Assembly (NCBI GenBank): GCA_943331145.2
Contig: CALQKL020000078.1
Span: 1 to 8,807, forward strand
Reading direction: 5' to 3'
Length of the DNA: 8,807 nucleotides
Source: Chitinophaga pinensis
GTDB lineage: Bacteria > Bacteroidota > Bacteroidia > Chitinophagales > Chitinophagaceae
Shown here: positions 1-6,121 of the stretch, piece by piece
Position numbering within the stretch: position 1 is the first letter of the stretch
Layout of the letters: each line of letters begins with the position of its first letter
Program-made: the position numbers and the translations under genes
Notes under the pieces: model-generated
What the model was told of the DNA's origin: nothing
Seen by the model: only the letters and a program-made list of their open reading frames with translations
Database searches by the model: none

Positions 1-1
1 A

Positions 2-418
2 GCTAGAACAAGCAAATTAAGGGATAAATTACAAGCTGCATTATTGCAAATTGAAGAATCGTATGTGAATGGCAGTATTGAACATCGTTTACCTCATGTT
101 GCCAATATTTCATTCAAACATGTTGAAGGAGAAGGATTATTAATGGGCTTCAATAAAAACATCGCGTTAAGTTCAGGTTCAGCTTGTACTTCAGCTTCTT
201 TAGAACCTTCTTATGTATTGAAAGCACTTGGTTTAGGTGATGATTTAGCACATAGCTCATTACGTTTTGGGTTAAGCCGTTTTACTACCGAAGAAGAAAT
301 CGATTATACCATTAAATCAATTACGGATACCGTTTTGAAACTAAGAGAAATGAGTCCGCTTTGGGAAATGTATAAAGAAGGAATCGACTTAGACAGCATT
401 GAATGGGCTGCACATTAA
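2..418 (+). CDS. iscS: Cysteine desulfurase IscS, C-terminal part (5' end outside window)
   Basis: IscS is a PLP-dependent enzyme that takes sulfur from L-cysteine as a persulfide and passes it to IscU. Only the last 138 codons are present; the frame is open from base 2 and the true start lies upstream. The mobile-loop segment SSGSACTSASLEPSYVL carries the catalytic persulfide cysteine (codon 185-187). It is followed by the conserved LAHSSLRFGLSRFTTEEEIDY stretch, split here as LAHSSLRF and RFTTEEEIDY. The tail SPLWEMYKEGIDLDSIEWAAH-like ending (SPLWEMYKEG, then SIEWAAH) closely resembles the C-terminus of proteobacterial IscS, which contacts IscU. This marks it as IscS rather than NifS or SufS. 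A TTG at position 44 is an internal leucine codon, not a start. iscU follows after 43 bases, in keeping with an operon. The PLP lysine lies upstream and cannot be checked. Confidence 0.96.
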   Translation, partial: ARTSKLRDKLQAALLQIEESYVNGSIEHRLPHVANISFKHVEGEGLLMGFNKNIALSSGSACTSASLEPSYVLKALGLGDDLAHSSLRFGLSRFTTEEEIDYTIKSITDTVLKLREMSPLWEMYKEGIDLDSIEWAAH

Positions 419-461
419 TAAGAAACAATCATTTAGAAATAACGTATAAAAAATAAAAGAA

Positions 462-881
462 ATGGCATATTCAGAAAAAGTTATCGACCACTATCAAAAT
501 CCTAAAAATGTAGGAACACTTGATAAAGCTAGTAAAAACGTAGGTACAGGGCTAGTTGGCGCTCCAGAATGCGGAGATGTAATGCGTTTACAAATTGAAG
601 TAAACCATGAAACAGGTATGATTACAGATGCTAAGTTTAAAACTTTTGGATGTGGTTCTGCAATTGCATCTTCATCTTTGGCTACAGAATGGTTAAAAGG
701 TAAAAGTGTAGATGAAGCCCTTAAAATCGACAACATGACTATTGTTGAAGAATTAAATCTTCCTCCAGTTAAAATTCACTGTTCTGTTTTAGCAGAAGAT
801 GCAATCAAAGCTGCAATAAACGACTACAGAGAGAAAAATGGTATGGAGAAAATAAAATTCGAAGAAAGCGTAATTCACTAA
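462..881 (+). CDS. iscU: Fe-S cluster assembly scaffold IscU
   Basis: IscU is the scaffold on which [2Fe-2S] clusters are built from iron and IscS-derived sulfur before transfer to carriers or apoproteins. The 139-residue product has the usual family length. Visible ligand residues are Cys37 and Asp39 in APECGDVM, Cys64 in FGCGSAIASSS, and His106-Cys107 in KIHCSVLAEDA. The LPPVK motif (residues 100-104), which in studied IscU proteins is bound by the Hsp70 chaperone HscA, is intact. The N-terminus MAYSEKVIDHYQNPKNVG is typical and fixes the ATG start. The bases before it are A-rich with no Shine-Dalgarno motif, as is normal in Bacteroidota. The gene lies 43 bases after iscS and 12 bases before iscA, so co-transcription is likely. 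No IscR-type regulator is visible in the window. Confidence 0.97.
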   Translation: MAYSEKVIDHYQNPKNVGTLDKASKNVGTGLVGAPECGDVMRLQIEVNHETGMITDAKFKTFGCGSAIASSSLATEWLKGKSVDEALKIDNMTIVEELNLPPVKIHCSVLAEDAIKAAINDYREKNGMEKIKFEESVIH

Positions 882-893
882 TTTTTATTTGAT

Positions 894-1244
894 ATGGTTG
901 CAACAGACAATGGCATTTATATCAGTGATAAAGCCAAAGAAAAAGTAATTCATTTAATGCAAGAAGCTGGGGTAGAAAATGAGCCAAATTATTTTCTACG
1001 CGTTGGTGTTGTAGGAGGAGGTTGTAGCGGATTAAGTTACAAACTTGATTTTGATAACGAAGTGAAGCCTATGGATCAAGTGTTTGAAGATAAAGGCATT
1101 AAAATAGTAACAGATTTAAAAAGCTTCCTTTATTTGGTAAATACCGAACTTGAATTTAGTGATGGATTAAATGGAAAAGGATTCTTTTTCAATAATCCAA
1201 ATGCAAGTAGAAGTTGCGGTTGCGGGGATAGCTTCGCAGTATAA
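894..1244 (+). CDS. iscA: A-type Fe-S carrier protein, IscA/SufA/ErpA family
   Basis: A-type carriers bind iron or an Fe-S cluster and deliver it to target proteins. The 116-residue product shows the three conserved cysteines of the HesB/IscA fold: Cys44 in VGGGCSGLSY and Cys108 and Cys110 in SRSCGCGDSF near the C-terminus. The central segment FLYLVNTELEFSDGL and the GFFFNNPNA stretch are also typical. It starts 12 bases after iscU stops and ends 25 bases before a strong terminator, so it is the last gene of the visible isc operon. Position next to iscU favours the name iscA, but sequence alone does not cleanly separate IscA, SufA and ErpA; the family call is firm and the symbol is from context. 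Confidence 0.93.
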   Translation: MVATDNGIYISDKAKEKVIHLMQEAGVENEPNYFLRVGVVGGGCSGLSYKLDFDNEVKPMDQVFEDKGIKIVTDLKSFLYLVNTELEFSDGLNGKGFFFNNPNASRSCGCGDSFAV

Positions 1245-1269
1245 TTTTAGCATCAACTTTTTAATTTAT

Positions 1270-1294
1270 AAGCCATCTTTTCGATGGCTTTTTT
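1270..1294 (+). terminator. Intrinsic terminator of the isc operon
   Basis: A perfect 8-bp stem (AAGCCATC at 1270-1277 with GATGGCTT at 1283-1290) encloses a 5-base loop. The 3' arm runs into a T tract through 1294. It lies 25 bases after the iscA stop codon. On the opposite strand the stem is not followed by a T run, so it should act mainly on plus-strand transcripts. Confidence 0.88.
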
Positions 1295-1382
1295 ATTTGA
1301 AAAATTATCAAGATTTTGAGTTGTTGTATGTTTCAACACCAAACAAAAGATTTTAGATGCTGTATACTTGATAAGTTGCCAT

Positions 1383-1407
1383 AAAAAAAGCCACCCATAG
1401 GGCGGCT
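1383..1407 (-). terminator. Intrinsic terminator of the M43 metalloprotease gene
   Basis: Read on the minus strand, an 8-bp stem with one G-U pair (AGCCGCCC, loop TAT, GGGTGGCT) is followed by a run of seven T residues. It begins 26 bases after the stop codon of the minus-strand protease gene. With the plus-strand terminator at 1270-1294 it insulates two convergent transcription units. Confidence 0.85.
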
Positions 1408-1433
1408 ATTTAATTTCTTGAAATTATAAATTT

Positions 1434-2423
1434 TTATGGTTGAGCAAAACTGTTTCTTGCTCCGCCTGCTGCAAATACTGCTTGCATTCTTGTTTTCTGT
1501 CCGGCACTAAACATATACATACATGCATCATCTGTATAATCCATATAATTCATCGTCATTTCTATTGGCGTACCTGTACAGGTAGATTTATGACCACTTG
1601 CAGGACAACCATAATTTGCCGTATTGTGTAATGGCGTATCGCCAACTAAGTCGTTACCGCATGTTGCATCACCCCAAATATGTCTAAGGTTTAACCAATG
1701 TCCAACTTCATGTGTAGCTGTCCTTCCCTTGTTATAAGGAGCAGTTACAGTTCCTGTTGAACCAAAAGCATTGTCATCAATAACTACACCATCAGTAGCA
1801 CTACTTCCTCCTGGAAATTGCGCATAACCCAAAATACCGTTACCCAAATTACAGCACCATAAATTAAGAGAAGTAGTTGGTGTTGTAGGATCTAACCCAC
1901 CCCCTGAAGTTTTTTTAACTGCATCATTAGTAGACCAACTTGTTTTTGTTGTTGATTTTCTATTCACCTTACTAAGTACAAAGCGAACATTTGTATTTCC
2001 AGAAAGTACAGAGGTAAAAGTTGCAGGTGTTTTGTTAATGTCTGAATTTGTTGCCGCGAAATCTGCATTCAATACGGCAATTTGTGATGCAATTTGTGCA
2101 TCAGAAATATTTTGAGCTGCGGTTTTGTATAAAACATTAACAACTACAGGAATTTCAATCACTCCATTTACTAGTCTATTCATAGAAGGATTTTTTTCAA
2201 ATCTTGTTGTAAAATCTTCTATTGCTTGCATACGCACAGCTAATCCAGGATCTGCTGCCAATTGTTGTTGTAATACTTCATAAGAAGCACATTTTCTCGA
2301 AAGAGGAGCTTCTGTATTGCTTATATTTTCGTTTCCAACTACTGGAATTTCAGTTAGTGATGATTTTTGACAACTTGTTGCAACTGCAACACTTGCCAGA
2401 AGATAAAAAAAGGTTTTTTTCAT
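1434..2423 (-). CDS. Secreted M43-family (pappalysin-type) zinc metalloprotease, putative lipoprotein
   Basis: This is a 329-residue predicted extracytoplasmic zinc endopeptidase of the metzincin clan. The start is set at the ATG complementary to 2421-2423 because it opens a signal peptide (MKKTFFYLLASVAVATSC) ending in a plausible lipobox with Cys18. A longer reading from 2486 would only add a polar 21-residue leader in front of that signal. The zinc site is HEVGHWLNLRH (residues 238-248), with Glu239 as catalytic base and three histidines. NYMDY near residue 294 supplies the Met-turn methionine, followed by a CMYMFSAGQKTRM-like ending typical of M43. Upstream segments IPVVVNVLY and ISDAQIASQIAVLNADF are also family features. 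Asn245 stands where the classical HExxHxxGxxH motif has glycine. The protein ends soon after the protease domain, so no type IX secretion sorting domain is seen, which fits lipoprotein export. Substrate is unknown. The gene is a single unit, with its own terminator, divergent from gldF. Confidence 0.9.
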   Translation of the reverse strand: MKKTFFYLLASVAVATSCQKSSLTEIPVVGNENISNTEAPLSRKCASYEVLQQQLAADPGLAVRMQAIEDFTTRFEKNPSMNRLVNGVIEIPVVVNVLYKTAAQNISDAQIASQIAVLNADFAATNSDINKTPATFTSVLSGNTNVRFVLSKVNRKSTTKTSWSTNDAVKKTSGGGLDPTTPTTSLNLWCCNLGNGILGYAQFPGGSSATDGVVIDDNAFGSTGTVTAPYNKGRTATHEVGHWLNLRHIWGDATCGNDLVGDTPLHNTANYGCPASGHKSTCTGTPIEMTMNYMDYTDDACMYMFSAGQKTRMQAVFAAGGARNSFAQP

Positions 2424-2677
2424 AAATGTAGTTTTGGGTTTTAGTTTGTTTTTTAAATTTAAATAAATATTTTGATTTTGAGTCAATATGAAAAAATAAA
2501 CCTAGTTCTAATTTATAAGTTAAGGGAAGATTTTGATCAGGCATTAACCCCCTTTTTGGCAGGGAATAAATGAAGTTTGAAATTTGGAAAATAGCAGGAG
2601 TTATCAAATAATTCCAAACAAAATAAATGAATGTGATTTATATTTTAAGGATTAAATTGCATCAATTTTAAATCAAT

Positions 2678-3400
2678 ATGTGGAGCATCGTAAAAAAAGA
2701 GTTTAATCAGTTTTTTAGCAATTTAATTGGGTACATCGCTATAATTTTATTTTTGCTGATCAATGGTGTTTTTTTATTTGTTTTAGAAGACAGCAATATC
2801 TTCAATTATGGATATGCCAGTTTAGATAAGTTTTTTGAATTGGCACCATGGGTGCTGCTTTTTTTAATTCCAGCCATTAGTATGCGGTGCTTTTCAGATG
2901 AATACAAGTTTGGTACTTTCGAAACACTGAAAACCAAACCCTTAAGTTCAAATCAAATTGTTCTCGGAAAATACATTGCCATTTTGTTGATCGTTCTATT
3001 GGTTTTATTGCCTTCGTTAATTTATGTTGTTACTATAAAATCTCTTAGTGCCACAGGTGTTATTGATAATGGAGCCATAATTGGCAGTTATATTGGACTG
3101 GTTTTTTTATGTGCCGTATATGCCGCTGTAGGATTGTGTTGTAGCGGTTTAACCACAAATGCTGTAGTAGCTTTTTTGCTAAGCGTTTTTGTGTGCTTGC
3201 TTCTTTATTTTGGTTTTTCTGCCATTAGTAAACTTACATTTTTACAAGGGAATATTGGTTTTTATATTGAAATGATTGGTATCGATTTTCATTATAAAAA
3301 TATCAGCCGTGGTGTTATTGATTCAAGAGATGTTATCTATTTTATCAGCATCATCTTTGTTTCAATTTTTATTACTTCAAAAAAAATTAGCCATAATTAA
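2678..3400 (+). CDS. gldF: GldF, ABC-2 type permease subunit (gliding-motility-associated)
   Basis: GldF is the membrane permease of the GldA-GldF-GldG ABC transporter first linked to gliding in Flavobacterium johnsoniae. The transported substrate is not known. The 240-residue product has about six hydrophobic segments (roughly 17-36, 55-68, 98-120, 133-156, 160-182, 217-233). The signature after the second segment, SMRCFSDEYKFGTFETLKTKPLS with QIVLGKY (residues 68-99), is the ABC-2 permease coupling region. The C-terminal HYKNISRGVIDSRDVIYF segment is typical of GldF and related permeases. The ATG gives the expected N-terminus MWSIVKKEFNQFF. gldG begins only 2 bases after the stop, and the pair is probably translationally linked. 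No GldA ATPase gene is in the window. Homologues also occur in non-gliding Bacteroidota, so the name does not prove motility. Confidence 0.92.
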   Translation: MWSIVKKEFNQFFSNLIGYIAIILFLLINGVFLFVLEDSNIFNYGYASLDKFFELAPWVLLFLIPAISMRCFSDEYKFGTFETLKTKPLSSNQIVLGKYIAILLIVLLVLLPSLIYVVTIKSLSATGVIDNGAIIGSYIGLVFLCAVYAAVGLCCSGLTTNAVVAFLLSVFVCLLLYFGFSAISKLTFLQGNIGFYIEMIGIDFHYKNISRGVIDSRDVIYFISIIFVSIFITSKKISHN

Positions 3401-3402
3401 GC

Positions 3403-5139
3403 ATGGGTAAAATAAATAAAATATTTTCCGGTAAATGGTCAATTGCAATTTTGCTTTTGTTGATTATTGGGTTTAATGGCTTGGCTAGCCTATGGCATGC
3501 TCGTTTGGATTTCACTGATGAAAAAAGATTTACACTTAGCAATCATACCATTGAATTATTATCGCATATTCAAGAGCCCGTTCATATTACGGTATTGCTT
3601 GATGGTGATTTAAAATCTGAGTTTAAAAAATTATCCAACTCATCAAAAGAATTGCTTCAAAATTTTAAAAATTACGGAGGCAATAATATTCAGTTTACAT
3701 TCGAAATGCCAGGAGAAGGTTTAGACGATTCTGCTAAAGCAATCGTTTTTGATTCTCTAGTAAATTTAGGTTTGCGCCCAACTACACAGAAAGTACAAAT
3801 TAAAGAAGGAGAAGCTACAAGTCAAAGGCAAATTTTTCCAGGGGCAGTAATTCAATACAAAGACAGAACAGTTGCCATCGATTTTTTACAAGGACAAATT
3901 CAAAAATCTGTTTTTAATTCGAGTGAAATTTTAGACAGAGAAACTTTAAATAGTGCAGAAGCATTACTCGAATTTAAGTTTGCAAATGCCATTCAAAAAA
4001 TAACGATGGAATCCGTTCCAGTTGTAGCTTATGCATATGGAAATGGTGAACCGCCTTATGGTTTTTATCCGGTTAATGATGTGTTTCAAACGCTTGGCAC
4101 AAATTATATAGTAGATACATTCAACCTTAAATCAAATGCAATAATTGATGAAAAATCAATCAGTACTTTGGTTATTGTAAAGCCAACTTTGCCTTTCACA
4201 GATGAAGATAAATTTAAGCTCGATCAGTTTGTAATGCATGGAGGAAAGCTCTTGTTTTTTGTAGATGTTTTATACGCAGAAAGAGATAGTTTACAAAATG
4301 GCGAACTGGTTGCTTATTCGAGAGATTTGAATTTGAATGATTTATTGTTTCGCTACGGAGCGAGGATAAACACGGATTTGATTGCTGATAAACACTGCGA
4401 TAAAATTCCGATAGAAGTTGGAAACATTGGCGATCAATCTCAAAAACAATTGTTGCCTTGGCCTTATTCACCATTATTGCAATCCGGCTCCGATAATCCT
4501 ATTGTAAAAAATCAAGGTGATGTATTGGCGCAATTTGCAAACTCAATAGATACCATAGCTGCACCAGGAGTTACAAAAAGTATTTTATTAAGCACATCTG
4601 TTAATTCCAATTCAATTCCAACACCTACTATTGTTTCTTTGAATGGTTTACAAATTGAAGAAGACATCAAAAAATACAATAAGAAAAATATTCCTGTAGG
4701 CGTATTGCTAGAAGGAAAGTTTAAATCATTATTTGCAAACAGAGCAAGTACTGAGCAAATAGATTGGATGAAATTAAATCAATCCGAATTTTTGAGCATC
4801 GCAGTTAATCCAGGAAAAATAATTGTTGTAGCGGATGCAGATATTGTAATCAATCAAGTATCTGAATCTATTGGTCCTTTGCCAATGGGAACGAACAAAT
4901 ACACCAAAATTGGTTATGCAAACCGTGATTTCTTTTTAAATTGTACAGAGTATTTGGCAAATGAAAACAATATGCTTGAATCAAGAGCTAAAGATTACAC
5001 CTTACGTTTGTTGGACTTGAAAAAAATTGATGAAGAAAAAACATTTTGGCAAATGATGAATATTGTTTTTCCAATCTTGCTTATCGTTTTATTTGCAATT
5101 GTTTTTCAATGGTTGAGAAAAAGGAAATTTTCAAAATAA
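3403..5139 (+). CDS. gldG: GldG, gliding-motility-associated ABC transporter auxiliary subunit
   Basis: GldG is the large substrate-binding-like partner of GldF. The 578-residue product is anchored by one N-terminal membrane segment (about 12-31) and one near the C-terminus (about 553-570, within FPILLIVLFAIVFQWLRKRK). The long middle part should be extracytoplasmic and matches the GldG/ABC-transporter auxiliary domain. Recognisable blocks are LDFTDEKRFTLSNHT after the first membrane segment (about 35-49), a YGNGEPPYGFYPV block near 212-224, and a VIVKPTLPFTDEDKFKLD segment followed by FVMHGGKLLFFVD in the middle of the chain. Length fits the family. It lies 2 bases after gldF and 10 bases before the terC-family gene. 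The role in gliding is known only from family members; here it is assigned by similarity and by its pairing with gldF. Confidence 0.92.
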   Translation: MGKINKIFSGKWSIAILLLLIIGFNGLASLWHARLDFTDEKRFTLSNHTIELLSHIQEPVHITVLLDGDLKSEFKKLSNSSKELLQNFKNYGGNNIQFTFEMPGEGLDDSAKAIVFDSLVNLGLRPTTQKVQIKEGEATSQRQIFPGAVIQYKDRTVAIDFLQGQIQKSVFNSSEILDRETLNSAEALLEFKFANAIQKITMESVPVVAYAYGNGEPPYGFYPVNDVFQTLGTNYIVDTFNLKSNAIIDEKSISTLVIVKPTLPFTDEDKFKLDQFVMHGGKLLFFVDVLYAERDSLQNGELVAYSRDLNLNDLLFRYGARINTDLIADKHCDKIPIEVGNIGDQSQKQLLPWPYSPLLQSGSDNPIVKNQGDVLAQFANSIDTIAAPGVTKSILLSTSVNSNSIPTPTIVSLNGLQIEEDIKKYNKKNIPVGVLLEGKFKSLFANRASTEQIDWMKLNQSEFLSIAVNPGKIIVVADADIVINQVSESIGPLPMGTNKYTKIGYANRDFFLNCTEYLANENNMLESRAKDYTLRLLDLKKIDEEKTFWQMMNIVFPILLIVLFAIVFQWLRKRKFSK

Positions 5140-5149
5140 TAATTTTTTA

Positions 5150-6112
5150 ATGGATACAACTCAGTTGATTTATTTGGTATTTGGTTTGGTAATTGCGTTG
5201 GGACTCCTTTTGGATTTGGGTTTTCTAAGTAAAAAAAATCAAATTATTAGCACAAAAACAGCATTAATTCAAACGTTATTTTGGGTGCTTATTGCCATGG
5301 GATTCTTTGCATTTCTTTGGGTAAAAGAGGGAAGTAAAAACGCAGTTGAATACCTAAGTGCTTACTTAATGGAATGGAGTTTGAGTGTAGATAATATCTT
5401 TGTTTTCATTATCATTTTTTCAGCATTTAAAGTGAAGCCGCATTTTTACGGAAGGGTTCTCCTAATTGGTATATTGATGGCAATTGTTTTTAGGATTATT
5501 TTTATAACCATTGGCGTAGCATTGATACATGAGTTTCATTGGCTACTTTATATTTTTGGTTTGTTTTTGTTGTACACAGGTTACAAAATGTTTAAATCAA
5601 CTGAAGAGTCTGAATTTAATCCACAAGACTCTAAAATTTATAGATTCCTTTATAAATATCTACCGCTTGCACCCCATGATGGAAATGGAAAATATTTTAT
5701 AAGAGAAAAAGGAAAGCCAGTTTATACCACTTTGTTTGTTGTGGTTGTAATGCTGGGTATTACAGATCTCGTTTTCGCATTGGATTCAATACCAGCAGTA
5801 ATGGGGATTTCAGAAAATAAGTTAATCATTTATACATCAAATATTTTTGCTGTATTAGGATTAAGGAGTTTGTTTTTTTTACTAAGAGGTGCAGTTTCTA
5901 AATTTGATTATTTACAACAAGGCATTGCCATTGTTTTGATATTTATTGGAATAAAAATGTTGGCGGAAAACTGGATTAATCAATGGATCAATAAAGATAC
6001 CCAAGTCATAATTTCATTATTTGTAATTGTGGGATGTATTTCGGGTTCGATATTTTACTCTATGTTGCATCAGAAAAAAGGAACACCAAAAGATGTCATT
6101 GTTAAAGACTAA
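5150..6112 (+). CDS. TerC/Alx-family integral membrane protein
   Basis: TerC-family proteins are polytopic inner-membrane proteins. Members have been tied to Mn2+ export (E. coli Alx) and to metalation of exported enzymes (Bacillus TerC homologues); older names refer to tellurium resistance. The 320-residue product is almost entirely hydrophobic helices. It carries the two acidic membrane motifs of the family: EWSLSVDNIFVF (residues 75-86, Glu75 and Asp81) and TDLVFALDSIPAVMGIS (205-221, Asp206 and Asp212). A short polar loop (about 150-190) separates two halves, as in Alx-type members. The ATG lies 10 bases after gldG stops, with no terminator between, and the next gene begins 9 bases downstream, so it sits inside an operon. 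No riboswitch-like leader could exist in such a small gap. Ion specificity cannot be told from sequence. Confidence 0.93.
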   Translation: MDTTQLIYLVFGLVIALGLLLDLGFLSKKNQIISTKTALIQTLFWVLIAMGFFAFLWVKEGSKNAVEYLSAYLMEWSLSVDNIFVFIIIFSAFKVKPHFYGRVLLIGILMAIVFRIIFITIGVALIHEFHWLLYIFGLFLLYTGYKMFKSTEESEFNPQDSKIYRFLYKYLPLAPHDGNGKYFIREKGKPVYTTLFVVVVMLGITDLVFALDSIPAVMGISENKLIIYTSNIFAVLGLRSLFFLLRGAVSKFDYLQQGIAIVLIFIGIKMLAENWINQWINKDTQVIISLFVIVGCISGSIFYSMLHQKKGTPKDVIVKD

Positions 6113-6121
6113 ATTTTTCAA

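Noticed and set aside
494..736. Minus-strand open frame of 80 codons opposite iscU
   Set aside because: It lies wholly inside iscU, has no family resemblance, and the plus-strand gene is certain.
1171..1356. Plus-strand open frame overlapping the end of iscA
   Set aside because: It overlaps iscA in another frame and runs through the terminator hairpin; its product has no recognisable features.
2424..2486. Longer start for the metalloprotease, adding 21 residues
   Set aside because: The extra residues are polar and would bury the signal peptide; the ATG at 2421-2423 gives a proper exported N-terminus.
2350..2607. Minus-strand open frame over the start of the protease gene and its upstream region
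   Set aside because: It overlaps the protease signal-peptide region in another frame and shows no domain or conserved pattern.
2424..2677. Promoter boxes in the divergent region between the protease gene and gldF
   Set aside because: TATATTTT at 2639-2646 is one base off TAnnTTTG but has no TTTG box at the right distance, and no exact match was found on the minus strand. Promoters must exist here but cannot be placed.
4214..4474. Minus-strand open frame inside gldG
   Set aside because: It is a shadow of gldG with no support of its own.
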